From assembly GCF_001294625.1 (NCBI RefSeq), contig NZ_CP012677.1, forward strand, positions 1,736,001 to 1,800,000: a stretch of DNA of 64,000 nt, written 5' to 3'. Shown one piece after another: positions 47,722 to 56,992 of the stretch. Source of the DNA: Arthrobacter alpinus. GTDB taxonomy: Bacteria > Actinomycetota > Actinomycetes > Actinomycetales > Micrococcaceae. Under the pieces are notes generated by a model. That model was not told where the DNA came from, made no database searches, and saw only the letters and a program-made list of their open reading frames with translations. The position numbers and the translations under genes are program-made. Position 1 is the first letter of the stretch. Each line of letters starts with the position of its first letter.

Positions 47722-48984
47722 CTAGTCCTTGGCGTCCAGCAACAGCTGGGCGGCGTTGGGACTGAACGCTTTCTCCATGACCAGGCAGGCGGCCCCGAAC
47801 GCCTCCTCGCCGGAGTTCAGTTGCGTGCCTACGACGTCCACGGAATGAACGTTCGTGGTGACACTGAGTTGTGTCAGCAGTTCCGGCACCTGCGCCAGAT
47901 AGGTGGGCGCCAAGGCGGGCCAGAACGGGCCGCCGAAGACCACCCGTTCCACGTCGAGTAAATTGGTCAGCACAGAGGCTGCCCCGGCCATCCGGTAGGC
48001 CGATCGTGACAGGATGCCTAAAGCGACGCTGTCACCGCTTGCGGCAGCGCCGGCAAGATCGCTCATGTCCTGCGGCAGGGATGGCGGGTCCGCCGGGTCC
48101 ACGGCACCGAGCACGCCCCGTTGGCGTGCTTCGGCAACGAGCGTCTCTGGCATGCAGGTGACCTTGATGCAGCCACGGCGTCCGCAGTCACATGCCGGGC
48201 CGTCGGGGTCGACGATGATGTGGCCAATCTCGCCGACATTCCCGGATGCACCCCGCACCACCTGATCGTCGATGACCAGTCCGGAGCCAATACCGGTGCC
48301 AATGTAGATGTAGATGAAGTTGGTTGCGCACGTAGCGCCCGTCCACAGTTCTGCCACGGCAGAAGCTGTCACGTCCTTGTCCATCACCACGGGTAGGCCC
48401 GTGGTTTCATGCAAAATATCGCGCAGGGGTACGCGTGTCCAGCCTGGCATGTGGGGCGGGTCAACCACCATGCCGCGGTCGGCGTCAACAGGGCCGGGGG
48501 TTGCCACTCCGACACCGGCGATGCGCAACTCGTCCACGCCTGAGCGAGCGATCATGGCCCGGATTTCGGCTCCCATGGCCGTGATGGCCATGCCTGGGGG
48601 GCTGGCCAGGTCCGTCGCCATCTCTTTGGATTCCAGGATGGTTCCCACGGCGTCGACCAGGGCAAAACTTGTCAGTGCCGGGTCAATGTGGACGCCCACG
48701 GCGAACATGCCGTGGGGGTTCAGCCGCAAAATGGTGCGCGGCTTGCCCGGGCCGGATGTTTCCTTGCCAGCTTCCATGATCAGTTCAGCGTCAAGGAGCC
48801 TGCGGCAAATATTGGACACGGTCTGTGCCGCCAGACCGGCCGAACCGGCCAGTTCCACCCTGCTCAGCCCTTCTTTAGAACGGCGGATGGACTCCAAGAT
48901 GACGGCCTGGTTGAAGTCACCCATCTTCGGCAGATTCGTGCCACGACGGCGCTGCGAGAATCCGCCCTCGGAAACAACCAACAT
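47722..48984 (-). CDS. ROK family transcriptional regulator
   Basis: 420 residues. N-terminal winged helix-turn-helix (LSRVELAGSAGLAAQTVSNICRRLLDAEL) and a C-terminal ROK sugar-kinase-like domain with GVGVATPGPVD, the GTGIGSG phosphate loop, EIGHIIVDP and the zinc motif CDCGRRGC (followed by Ile-Lys instead of the usual Glu). These regulators respond to sugars or sugar phosphates. It stands apart; no transport or sugar gene is adjacent, so the target is unknown. Confidence 0.87.
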   Translation of the reverse strand: MLVVSEGGFSQRRRGTNLPKMGDFNQAVILESIRRSKEGLSRVELAGSAGLAAQTVSNICRRLLDAELIMEAGKETSGPGKPRTILRLNPHGMFAVGVHIDPALTSFALVDAVGTILESKEMATDLASPPGMAITAMGAEIRAMIARSGVDELRIAGVGVATPGPVDADRGMVVDPPHMPGWTRVPLRDILHETTGLPVVMDKDVTASAVAELWTGATCATNFIYIYIGTGIGSGLVIDDQVVRGASGNVGEIGHIIVDPDGPACDCGRRGCIKVTCMPETLVAEARQRGVLGAVDPADPPSLPQDMSDLAGAAASGDSVALGILSRSAYRMAGAASVLTNLLDVERVVFGGPFWPALAPTYLAQVPELLTQLSVTTNVHSVDVVGTQLNSGEEAFGAACLVMEKAFSPNAAQLLLDAKD

Positions 48985-49142
48985 GATCTCCTTGAATAAA
49001 TTCGTCTGCCAAAAACCATTGCGAGGCCTGCGCCCCAGCTGACAGAATACCCCCCCTAACTGTCACCTGGCTGAATGGGGCCAACTAGGCGCGCCATGGC
49101 GGAAAGGGGCTCAAGACCGTATCCGGGAGGGGCGCGGGAACA

Positions 49143-50324
49143 TCAGCTGACTTTGCGCGAAACTGCGACCGTGAACTTGGGGTTGCGCCCTATGATGGTG
49201 GTGCGACCGACGCGTTGCTCGAGCTGGGCACGGTAGTCCAGATGCCGGTTGTAGACGGTCCACAGCTCCCCACCCGGCGCCAGCACCCGGGCCGCGGCGT
49301 CAAAGAGTTTCAAGGCAATGCCTGCGTGGACCGTAGCACCCACATGGAAGGGCGGGTTGAGCACCACGAGTTCAGCCGATGCGGGCGCGAAACCTTCCAT
49401 GGCGTCATCGCGGACGGACGTGATCCTCCCGTCCAGTCCATTGACCAGCGCCGTCGCCTCCGTGGAGGCCACGGCGGAGGCCGACTGGTCCGTTGCTGTG
49501 ACCTGCAGCCCCGGCCGCGCCGTTGCCAGGGCTGCGGCAATGGCACCGTTGCCGCAACCTAGGTCGATGGCGGTCGCGGCACCCGGGCGCATCTGCGGTT
49601 CAAAGTCCAGGAGGAAGCGGGTGCCGATATCGAGTTTAGTGCCGGCGAACGTCGCCCCGTGGGCGCACAGGGTCAGGCCCAGGGCCTGGTTGAATTCGCT
49701 GTGGGGGAAGCTCGACGCCGGCGCATCCTCTCGCGGGCCGCTCACCACCAGTGGGCGGGACTTGCGCCAGGCCCTTCCCGGGATCACCTGATTGAAGTAG
49801 TGCCCGAGCACGGTGTTCATGGCCAGTGTCATGTGCTTGATCCGGCCGCCGGCGATGATCTGTACGTCGGGGGCAGCGTGGGCGTTGATGAGCTCGGCGG
49901 TCTCGGCTAGTTCCTCCAGGCTGCGGGGCAGTTGCCAGAGCACCACCGTGGCACCGGCGAAAAGTTCGCCGTTCAGGGCCATAGAGGTGAAACTGCCCTC
50001 GAGTCCAAGTCGTTGGGCATTGGCGGCTAGTGCCAGCTCCCCGGAAATTCCATCCTGGTTCACTTTGATACCGGACAAGCCATGGATTTCCGCCGCACCC
50101 AAAGTCAGCGCGCCGTACCGCTCCCCCACAATGGCAACCGAACCCACGTCGGTCCCAGCGGCCACAGCGGCAAGGGCCGAACTGGCCGTGGTGAGGATCA
50201 GCTCGTCGGTGGCGTCGTGGGCAAAGAGGTTCTCCGCCTCAATGTCGGGGAAGCGGCGCAACTGGGCAAAGTCGAATCCTGCCAGGTCCGGTGTGCCGGG
50301 TTCGCGGTCCTGCATGCCGTCCAT
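49143..50324 (-). CDS. Class I methyltransferase, RsmC/RlmG-like
   Basis: 393 residues. The C-terminal MTS domain has the SAM loop IDLGCGNGAIAAALA, then TDQSASAV and the NPPF motif (VVLNPPFHVG) typical of N6-adenine/N2-guanine nucleic-acid methyltransferases of 23S/16S rRNA (RsmC, RlmG). The N-terminal half resembles the RsmC inactive duplicated domain. ATG at 50324 with GAGAGG seven bases upstream is preferred over 50357. Exact target base is not readable. Confidence 0.85.
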   Translation of the reverse strand: MDGMQDREPGTPDLAGFDFAQLRRFPDIEAENLFAHDATDELILTTASSALAAVAAGTDVGSVAIVGERYGALTLGAAEIHGLSGIKVNQDGISGELALAANAQRLGLEGSFTSMALNGELFAGATVVLWQLPRSLEELAETAELINAHAAPDVQIIAGGRIKHMTLAMNTVLGHYFNQVIPGRAWRKSRPLVVSGPREDAPASSFPHSEFNQALGLTLCAHGATFAGTKLDIGTRFLLDFEPQMRPGAATAIDLGCGNGAIAAALATARPGLQVTATDQSASAVASTEATALVNGLDGRITSVRDDAMEGFAPASAELVVLNPPFHVGATVHAGIALKLFDAAARVLAPGGELWTVYNRHLDYRAQLEQRVGRTTIIGRNPKFTVAVSRKVS

Positions 50325-50508
50325 GGTGCCCTCTCGTCGAACCCCTGCGCGGGGCACCCCTCCAGTTTAGCCGCGCCGGGCCCAGACACGGGAAGGTGGC
50401 GGTGTGACCAAGGGAACATGTGCGTTGACTCACATTTGGCTTAGAATCAAGGCAATCACTTCAGTCACGGATATGTCGCCACCATCGACGACTCAAGGGA
50501 TGGAAGCC

Positions 50509-51461
50509 ATGAGTGAAATATCGCCACTGCGCAATGCTATTCGCAACGGGAGCGGCCTGAAACGAATCGGCGGCCTATGGGGTGAGGTGCTCGCCGAGTT
50601 TCTGGGCACCTTTGTTTTGATTTGTTTTGGTGATGGGGTGGTGGCTATGGCTGTCGTCGCCCTGCCGGGCAGCGGCCGCACCGCCACGGACACCACCATT
50701 TTTGCCGCAGCCGGGGACTGGCTGCTGATCACATGGGGTTGGGCGTTTGCCGTGGCATTGGGCATCTATGTGGCGGGTGGGGTGACCGGCGCACATTTGA
50801 ACCCTGCGGTGACACTGGCGTTTGCGGTACGCAGAAAGTTCGCGTGGAAGAAAGTGCTTCCCTACGTCGGCGCGCAGGTGGCAGGCGCCTTTGCCGCCGC
50901 CGCCCTGCTCTACCTGCTGTACTTCAACGCCATTGATGCGTTCAATGCAGCGGCCAAGACGGGCCGATCGGATCCCGGGGGCTGACCACGTTCTCAATTT
51001 TCGCAACTTTCCCTGCGCAGTACTTCAACGGAAACCTGACCATCCCGTTGGTCGATCAAATTGTTGGCACAGCGTTTCTGGTGCTGTTGATAGCGGCCAT
51101 CGTTGATATGCGGAACCTGGCCGTCCAGGCCAATCTGGGGCCGCTGATGATCGGCCTCGCCGTTGCCGCGATTGGCATGTCGTTTGGGGCCAATGCCGGA
51201 TACGCCATCAACCCCGCCCGTGATTTTGGCCCGCGGCTGTTCGCGTGGATGGCCGGGTGGGGGGACGTGGCCTTGCCAGGTTCAGTGGATGGCTCGTTCA
51301 GCTGGTACTTTTGGGTGCCCATCGTTGGGCCGCTGATCGGAGGCGTGATTGGCATCGTGCTCTACGACTGGTTCATTGGGGATGTTCTCCACGCACGCCG
51401 GGTATTGGCCGAACAGGCAGAACCTGGTCCCGGCACCCCGGAAGTGCCGGAGAGCCTCTAG
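50509..51461 (+). pseudogene. Aquaporin/glycerol facilitator gene broken by one frameshift
   Basis: The reading frame encodes an aquaglyceroporin with [30 protein letters not shown] (first NPA) and, in another frame, INPARDFGPR (second NPA followed by Asp, the GlpF signature) and the last helices. The frame breaks at a run of five G at 50976-50980 (after SDPGG the first frame ends TGA at 50985); the second frame resumes at [10 protein letters not shown]. One extra G would restore a normal 317-residue GlpF. A sequencing error at the homopolymer or a recent frameshift are both possible. MIP proteins move glycerol or water across the membrane. Confidence 0.85.
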
Positions 51462-51464
51462 GGT

Positions 51465-51860
51465 TCATGCCAGCGAGAGGGCTTGGACGTACAGCCATTG
51501 CCGGCCCGTGCGCACAAAACTGCTCGTCTCGCTGAAGCTCTCCCGGAGGTTCCGGTACCTGTAGTGTGCGCGGAAGCTCACCTCACCTTCGGTGTCCAGC
51601 GGGCCTCCGGCACAGGTGTCAAGGATGTCCAGTCGATACCATTGCTGCCCCGGATCCAGCTCAAGCACCGCCGGACGGTACGCCGGGTGCCAGGTCACCA
51701 GCAAGTAGTCCACATTACCCGTGGCGAAAGCCGTGAAGCGCGAACGCATCAGGGCCTGCGCCGTGGGCGGAAAGGATGTGCCCACTGCGTTCAGGAATTT
51801 GGCGCAGCAGTCACCGAAGGTATCCCCGCTTTGGCAGGGGCAGCGGTCCTCGAGGTTCAT
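51465..51860 (-). CDS. YchJ/SEC-C motif family protein
   Basis: 131 residues. Zinc-binding Cys-x-Cys...Cys-Cys (CPCQSGDTFGDCCAKF) near residue 8, ALMRSRFTAFATGNVDYLLVTWH, then RTGRQWLYV at the end, as in the YchJ family. Function unknown; the SEC-C-like motif suggests metal binding. ATG at 51860 with AAGG eight bases upstream; overlaps the FadR-type regulator's stop by 4 bases. Confidence 0.85.
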   Translation of the reverse strand: MNLEDRCPCQSGDTFGDCCAKFLNAVGTSFPPTAQALMRSRFTAFATGNVDYLLVTWHPAYRPAVLELDPGQQWYRLDILDTCAGGPLDTEGEVSFRAHYRYRNLRESFSETSSFVRTGRQWLYVQALSLA

Positions 51861-52609
51861 TTCAGTTGCCTTCCCTGAGGCTGTTTCTGGGCACTTGTTT
51901 GGGTGTGGAACCACTCGATGTGGTTACTCAGCGCTGCCGCGGCGCCATCGCCGTCGTGCCGTTGCACTGCGGCCATGATCTGCTCGTGCTGGGCGCGCAG
52001 GGTTGGCACAGTTCGCTGCCACTTCTCATCGCTGTCGATGGCCTCACTGACGTAGCTTTGCACGGCGAAGCGTAGTGACTCCATCATGGCCGTGACAACG
52101 GCGTTGCCAGCCAGTGAACTGAGCAGCACATGGAATTGTGCATCCAGCGCATGGAAATCCTCCCTCCCCAGTTCGGGTCCGGACATGGCCTCGAGGAGTT
52201 CGCGCAGCTTGGCCAGTTTGCCGGTGTCGTGCTCCTGCCCGGCGGCTTCCTTCGCGGCCCAGCTTTCCAACATGGTGCGGGTCTGGACGATGTCGGCGAC
52301 GGGAAAGTGGCTCGTGGCCATGTGCATCCGCAACGTCGAGCCCAGCCCCGCCGACGGGTTGGCTATCACGACGGTGCCGGAGGTGGGTCCGGAGCCGACG
52401 GCCGTGCGCACCACGCCCATGACGTCCAGGATGCGGATGGCGTCGCGCACGGAGGCCCGGGAGATGCCGTGGATCTGGGCCAGGGCGCGCTCCCCGGGAA
52501 GCTGGTCCCCGACCTTGATCTTGCCGTCCCGCAAATCAGCCTCGATGCTGTGGAGCACGGACTCATAGCTGCGGGCAGTGGGGGCGGGTTCGGGATCTGG
52601 CGTGGACAC
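51857..52609 (-). CDS. GntR/FadR family transcriptional regulator
   Basis: About 250 residues from GTG 52609. N-terminal winged HTH (LPGERALAQIHGISRASVRDAIRILDVMGVV) and the C-terminal FCD domain (HFPVADIVQTRTMLESWAAKEAA, GREDFHALDAQFHVLLSSLAGN), typical of FadR-type regulators that bind organic acids. The gene sits after a strong bidirectional terminator and couples to the YchJ gene. Target unknown. Confidence 0.87.
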   Translation of the reverse strand: MSTPDPEPAPTARSYESVLHSIEADLRDGKIKVGDQLPGERALAQIHGISRASVRDAIRILDVMGVVRTAVGSGPTSGTVVIANPSAGLGSTLRMHMATSHFPVADIVQTRTMLESWAAKEAAGQEHDTGKLAKLRELLEAMSGPELGREDFHALDAQFHVLLSSLAGNAVVTAMMESLRFAVQSYVSEAIDSDEKWQRTVPTLRAQHEQIMAAVQRHDGDGAAAALSNHIEWFHTQTSAQKQPQGRQLK

Positions 52610-52750
52610 TGCACCATTGTGCCATTTTTTGATGACCGCGGGGACGAAAAGTGCCCGCCGGATTCTGGGGCCGCCTCGACGCAATCCTGGCCGCGGCGTC
52701 AGGATGGCTGGCCGGGGCGTTGCGCCTCACATTCTCCGGCCAGGGCAAAC

Positions 52751-52794
52751 AAAAGGCTCCGGCCACTCCCGTAAGGGAATGGCCGGAGCCTTTT
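52751..52794. terminator. Bidirectional rho-independent terminator
   Basis: A stem AAAAGGCTCCGGCCA (52751-52765) pairs with TGGCCGGAGCCTTTT (52780-52794), with an inner TCCC/GGGA stem, one unpaired base on each side between the two stems and a GTAA loop, and T runs on both strands. It follows the two tRNA-Ala genes on the minus strand and the GntR gene start region. Confidence 0.9.
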
Positions 52795-52800
52795 TCGTAT

Positions 52801-52876
52801 TGGTGGAGCTGAGGGGACTCGAACCCCTGACCCCCTGCATGCCATGCAGGTGCGCTACCAGCTGCGCCACAGCCCC
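52801..52876 (-). tRNA. tRNA-Ala (GGC), CCA encoded
   Basis: Complete cloverleaf on the minus strand: acceptor GGGGCTG/CAGCTCC, D loop with GGTAGCGC, anticodon stem CCTGC/GCAGG with loop ATGGCAT (anticodon GGC, reads GCC), and T arm GGTTCGAGTCCC. The gene proper is 52804-52876; the 3' CCA at 52801-52803 is encoded. Confidence 0.96.
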
Positions 52877-52927
52877 CAACACTTACTATCTTTCACAAAA
52901 ACCACCACAAAACACTTGCGCGTTTCG

Positions 52928-53000
52928 TGGAGCTGAGGGGACTCGAACCCCTGACCCCCTGCATGCCATGCAGGTGCGCTACCAGCTGCGCCACAGCCCC
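52928..53000 (-). tRNA. tRNA-Ala (GGC), CCA not encoded
   Basis: Second copy identical over the 73-base body to the neighbour at 52804-52876, same anticodon. The 3' flank is CGA instead of CCA, so nucleotidyltransferase addition is needed. 51 bases separate the two copies. Confidence 0.95.
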
Positions 53001-53103
53001 AAACTTGCTGCATTTCCACCCTTGACCAATCGGTCGTAGCCGGAGCAACTCGTCTATCCTAGAACACGTGTTGGCCCGGTGCCAAATCGAGGACGTCCGG
53101 GTG

Positions 53104-53865
53104 TCAATCCTCGACTGGTTCGGCCAGGTCCTCAGGAGCCTCGTAAGGTTCCGGCAGGGTGCCCACGTTGTGTTCAGTCAGGCGCCAATGCCATTCGTGG
53201 GCAGCCGTTGAGGATGTCTGGACGGCCTCTATCACCGACCAATGACAGTTGGAAAGCCCCGAAAGGGTCCGCCAAAGATGTTCGGGCAAGCCCATGATCT
53301 TTGCCAACGCCACACGTGTTGCCCCGCCATGGGTTGTCACCACCAGTGTGCCGCCCTCGGGAATGGTGGAGGCGTGTTCAAGAATGGCGGCCACCATGCG
53401 CTCAGCCACTTCCACCCTCGTCTCTCCCCCACCAGCCCGCACCTGCGGCTCGTCCCGGGACCAGCGTTGGATCTCCTGCGGATAGGACCCTTGGATCTCC
53501 TCGAAAGTCAGACCCTCCCATTGGCCGCCAAATGTTTCACGCAACCGCGAATCCACCACCACCTCACCTCCTGTCAACTCGGCGAGCGACTCGGCGGTAC
53601 TCCGGGCTCGGGACAAGTCTGAGGAGAGGATCCGCACAGCGGGTTCCACCGCGCCCATGCTGCCCGCAAGCTTGCCTGCCAGCAGTCTTGCCGCCCTGCT
53701 GGCTTGAAGAACTCCCACCTCGTCCAGGGGTATGTCCCTTTGCCCCTGAAATCGCCGTGCAGCGTTCCAGGACGTGCGTCCGTGCCGCCAAAAGATAACC
53801 CGCCGGCGTAAACCGGCGGGCTGCAGAATTGACGACGTTGCTGAAGCGGAACCAGTCATGGTCAA
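53104..53865 (-). CDS. Histidine phosphatase family protein
   Basis: 253 residues. The catalytic RHG motif is FWRHGRTSWN with the second His in VVTTHGGATRVAL and Glu in LRETFGGQWEG. Phosphoglycerate mutase-like histidine phosphatase; substrate unknown. Starts 27 bases after the rsfS stop; TTG 53865 or ATG 53859 (GAGAG eight bases before the TTG) both possible. It is the last gene of the nadD-rsfS run, an actinobacterial neighbour pair. Confidence 0.85.
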   Translation of the reverse strand: MTMTGSASATSSILQPAGLRRRVIFWRHGRTSWNAARRFQGQRDIPLDEVGVLQASRAARLLAGKLAGSMGAVEPAVRILSSDLSRARSTAESLAELTGGEVVVDSRLRETFGGQWEGLTFEEIQGSYPQEIQRWSRDEPQVRAGGGETRVEVAERMVAAILEHASTIPEGGTLVVTTHGGATRVALAKIMGLPEHLWRTLSGLSNCHWSVIEAVQTSSTAAHEWHWRLTEHNVGTLPEPYEAPEDLAEPVED

Positions 53866-53892
53866 GCAACTTTCTCTCGTCGCGTAGGCAAA

Positions 53893-54348
53893 CTACTTTG
53901 CGTCTGCGGCTTCGTTCGCTGCGGCTTCGTTGGCATCTTCCGCGTTTTCCGTGTCTTCTGCGGTGGCGCGCTTGATCGACGGGTCCGACTCGGGCAGCTG
54001 CAAGTCGATGACAGGGCAGTCGGCATAGAGTCGCTCGAGGGCGTAGAAGATCCTGTCCTCTTCGTGCTGGACGTGCACCACGATGTCTGCGTAGTCCAAC
54101 AGGACCCAGCGGCCACCTGAACGTCCTTCACGGCGGACCGGGCGCATGCCGAACTTGTGTAGCTCATCCTCGATGCCATCAACGATGGCATTGACCTGAC
54201 GCTCCGTGGACGCCGAGGCGATGAAGAAAATGTCGGTAATGGCTAGGCGTTCGCTGACATCCAGAGCGATCAAATCCTGTGCCAATTTATCCGATGCCGC
54301 CCGCGCTGCTGCGCGAACTACTTCGATGGAATGTTCTGTTGCGGTCAC
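53893..54348 (-). CDS. rsfS: Ribosomal silencing factor RsfS
   Basis: 151 residues, with VSERLAITDIFFIASASTERQVNAIVDGIEDEL and WVLLDYADIVVHVQHEEDRIFYALERLY, the family core. It binds the large subunit protein L14 and blocks subunit joining in starvation. A tail rich in Glu, Asn and Ala (ATAEDTENAEDANEAAANEAA) follows the conserved domain. It is 25 bases downstream of the proline-rich protein gene and nadD is further upstream, an order common in actinobacteria. Confidence 0.95.
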   Translation of the reverse strand: MTATEHSIEVVRAAARAASDKLAQDLIALDVSERLAITDIFFIASASTERQVNAIVDGIEDELHKFGMRPVRREGRSGGRWVLLDYADIVVHVQHEEDRIFYALERLYADCPVIDLQLPESDPSIKRATAEDTENAEDANEAAANEAADAK

Positions 54349-54373
54349 TAGCGTTCCTTTGATAGATCCGGCA

Positions 54374-55915
54374 CTAGCGGACTAGCGCGGTGATAAACAC
54401 GACGGCGCCGGCGACAAGCGCCGCACCGCCAAGAATGATGCTGCCCCATTGAAGGAGCATGTTCCGGTGTGTTCTGCCCAGACCGGCCGTGACTGCGTCC
54501 AGGGGTTCAAGTCCGTGGGCGTATTCGGCAGGTATGGGTGGCATTTGCGTTCTTGTGACGGACTCGGCCGGGGCACTGTCCTGTCCCGGCACAACAGAGA
54601 CCATCTCTTCCGCACGCTTGAGCGTGCTGCTCCGCCCACCCGTGAGTGGACGGTTTCCCGGCCCTGGCCTGTGCACCGCCCTGGGCGCCATGGCCGCATC
54701 AAAACGTTCAGCTTGGGGGTCGGTTGCCGGACGCTGGCGGGGTGTGGATCGGGTGATGATGGGCACGTGCGTGGTGACCGGAGGGCGCAGAACTGGCCTG
54801 TCCACCCCTGGAACGTCGACGAATTCCAGCGGGGTGACCATGGCCAGGTTGTTGGTCGCGGTGGGGTCGCTGGGAGGGCGGCGGCTCTTGGCGCTTTCCT
54901 GAGCAAGGCGTTCACGCGCCTGGGCGCGCTGGTTCAAAATGGCTGTCCGCTCAGCCTGCGCCCGTTGTTCGGCTAGCGCCTGCAACTCTGCGTTGCTCGG
55001 TGCCTGGCCCAGTTGTGCAGGTGGCCCAGCAGACACGGGATGATACGCCCCGCCAGGGACCAGCCCCTCGGTTGGCGGGTAGTTTCCCGTCGCCGGAGGC
55101 TGCCCTGCCGGAGGTTGCACTGCCGGAGGCACGACGGCGGTTGGCCCGGCGGCAGCGGTACCGCCGACCGTGGCACCGACTGTGCCGGTGGCGGAAACGT
55201 CCCCGGCGGTCTCGGGTGCTGCGGGTGCTGCGTGTGCTGCGACCGGCTTCGTTGCCGGCTGTGCGGGCAGGGTCGGGGCAACAGCCTCGACGGCTGCCGG
55301 GGACGGTGCAACCCTCCGCCCGGCCCGTGAGCGGGTGGTGTCCGGCACGGCAGGGGTGCTGGGTGCTTGTTTGGGCGGAAGCGGGGGGGCCGTCACCGCG
55401 GCCTGCTGTGCGGGCGTGGTCGGCTCCACAGCCGGAAGGGCGGGTGCCTGGACGGGCGGCAGGGTTGCGGCAGGAGGAACCACGGGATTGACACTGGTGA
55501 TGGGCGCGCGTTCGGCTTCCAGTTGGGCCTGTCGCAGGGCACGCCGGGAAGGAAGCGGAACAACCGGCTGCGGGCCGGGATCCAGAAGTTCCTTGTAGGC
55601 TCGCAGGGCGGCGCGGTCCCGGGCACGGGTTTGTGAGGAGCGTTCGCGCACGACGCCGTCACCGACGGCGTTCGGCCGGGCTGCCGGCGTCGGCTCATCA
55701 AGCTGCGCCTGCGCTGCGTCGTCAAGAACGCGAACGTCAGGTGCCGGTTGGGGCGACGGGGTGGATGTGCGGCGGCCGGTCCTGTCCACTGGGGGAACTG
55801 GCGGGGCAGCCACCATTGGCACTGACGGATATCCCGCAGCGCCTGTTGATTGCTCCGGCTTGGCAGACCGCAACTCTCTGCGACTGCGGACCGGGTCCGT
55901 TTCCTTACTCATCAC
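54374..55915 (-). CDS. Pro/Ala-rich protein with C-terminal membrane anchor
   Basis: 513 residues. Nearly the whole length (about residues 1-480) is low complexity, rich in Pro, Ala, Val, Thr and Arg, with Arg-Arg charge clusters at the N-terminus (RSRRELRSAKPEQ). The final 25 residues contain one transmembrane helix (WGSIILGGAALVAGAVVFITALV), so the disordered part faces the cytoplasm if the protein is tail-anchored. No family is recognised. Its place between rsfS and nadD recurs in related genomes as far as I know. Function unknown. Confidence 0.65.
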   Translation of the reverse strand: MMSKETDPVRSRRELRSAKPEQSTGAAGYPSVPMVAAPPVPPVDRTGRRTSTPSPQPAPDVRVLDDAAQAQLDEPTPAARPNAVGDGVVRERSSQTRARDRAALRAYKELLDPGPQPVVPLPSRRALRQAQLEAERAPITSVNPVVPPAATLPPVQAPALPAVEPTTPAQQAAVTAPPLPPKQAPSTPAVPDTTRSRAGRRVAPSPAAVEAVAPTLPAQPATKPVAAHAAPAAPETAGDVSATGTVGATVGGTAAAGPTAVVPPAVQPPAGQPPATGNYPPTEGLVPGGAYHPVSAGPPAQLGQAPSNAELQALAEQRAQAERTAILNQRAQARERLAQESAKSRRPPSDPTATNNLAMVTPLEFVDVPGVDRPVLRPPVTTHVPIITRSTPRQRPATDPQAERFDAAMAPRAVHRPGPGNRPLTGGRSSTLKRAEEMVSVVPGQDSAPAESVTRTQMPPIPAEYAHGLEPLDAVTAGLGRTHRNMLLQWGSIILGGAALVAGAVVFITALVR

Positions 55916-55919
55916 TTAC

Positions 55920-56654
55920 TCATTCAGTACTAGAATTCGTCGGCAGGACACTTCCGCCCACTTCGCCATCCGCTTGAATATACAGTCCATACTTGGCAAT
56001 GTATTGCACCACACCGTCAGGGACCAGGTACCAGACCGGATTCAATTCCTGCACCCGCTTCCGGCAATCTGTCGAGGAGATCGCCATGGCAGGCACCTCC
56101 AGCAAACTTACGTCGGACCGGCCCAGGTCGTCCAGCACATGCCCGGGCCGTGTCACACCTACAAAATGTGCCAAATCCCACAGCTCATCATTGTCCTTCC
56201 ACGACATGATCGCGGCCATGGCGTCCGCTCCGGTGATGAAGAACAGCTCCGCGTCGGGACGCATCCGCCGCAGATCCCGCAAGGTGTCAATGGTGAACGT
56301 GGGCCCGGGCCGGTCGATGTCCACCCGGCTGACAGTGAAACGCGGGTTCGCGGCCGTGGCAATGACGGTCATCAGGTACCGGTGCTCGGCTTCACTGACT
56401 TTCCACTTTGCCTTCTGCCACGGCTGGCCCGTGGGTACAAAGATTACCTCGTCAAGCTCAAATACACTCGCAACCTCACTGGCTGCGACAAGGTGTCCAT
56501 GGTGGATCGGATCGAACGTGCCACCCATGACTCCAACACGGAGACGCTTTCCGCTGCCAGCCGAAGCCGGCAGCAGGGATGTCGTCCTAGTGATGGGAGG
56601 ACGCCGAATCGTCGTGAGGGCTGTGCTTGTTGGTGTGCTGTTTGTGCGGGTCAT
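55920..56654 (-). CDS. nadD: Nicotinate-nucleotide adenylyltransferase
   Basis: About 244 residues from ATG 56654. The nucleotidyltransferase HxxH core is [18 protein letters not shown], with the C-terminal [10 protein letters not shown] motif and the adenylyl binding FITGADAM. It makes nicotinic acid adenine dinucleotide in NAD synthesis. A 35-residue Thr/Ser-rich N-terminus precedes GGTFDP and overlaps the upstream gene in another frame, so the true start is uncertain: no ATG, GTG or TTG lies between MTRTNS and the core. Confidence 0.88.
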   Translation of the reverse strand: MTRTNSTPTSTALTTIRRPPITRTTSLLPASAGSGKRLRVGVMGGTFDPIHHGHLVAASEVASVFELDEVIFVPTGQPWQKAKWKVSEAEHRYLMTVIATAANPRFTVSRVDIDRPGPTFTIDTLRDLRRMRPDAELFFITGADAMAAIMSWKDNDELWDLAHFVGVTRPGHVLDDLGRSDVSLLEVPAMAISSTDCRKRVQELNPVWYLVPDGVVQYIAKYGLYIQADGEVGGSVLPTNSSTE

Positions 56655-56835
56655 CTGTGGTTTCAACGGCGGCGTGGCGGTTGCCTAGGTTCATGAAGGA
56701 GACACACACAAACATCAACAGCAACAGCGCTGCCAGCATCACCCCTCCAACAACAAAAGGCGGCGCAATCAGCGGCGCCAATTCTTCATGGGCGGCTGCT
56801 TCGGCAAGGACGACGCCGGCGAGCTGGGTCAGCAT
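56587..56835 (-). CDS. Small membrane protein with His-rich tail
   Basis: 82 residues: a hydrophobic segment ([23 protein letters not shown]) and a His/Asp-rich C-terminus ([21 protein letters not shown]). It lies just upstream of nadD and overlaps it by about 70 bases in another frame. Both could be real; alternatively nadD starts later than I show. Metal binding by the tail is only a suggestion. Confidence 0.5.
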   Translation of the reverse strand: MLTQLAGVVLAEAAAHEELAPLIAPPFVVGGVMLAALLLLMFVCVSFMNLGNRHAAVETTDDPHKQHTNKHSPHDDSASSHH

Positions 56836-56992
56836 TATTTCTCCCTATGGGTGGGCGGCTGGGCACAAAATATTTACAGCCCGGCCACAACGGCTTGGAT
56901 TCCCTCTAATGGTACGCGGTAACTGCCGGCACTGGCACACCGACCCGCGGCCGGACCGGCCAGACCGGCCGTTTGGGCCACGGGCCCGGGGA

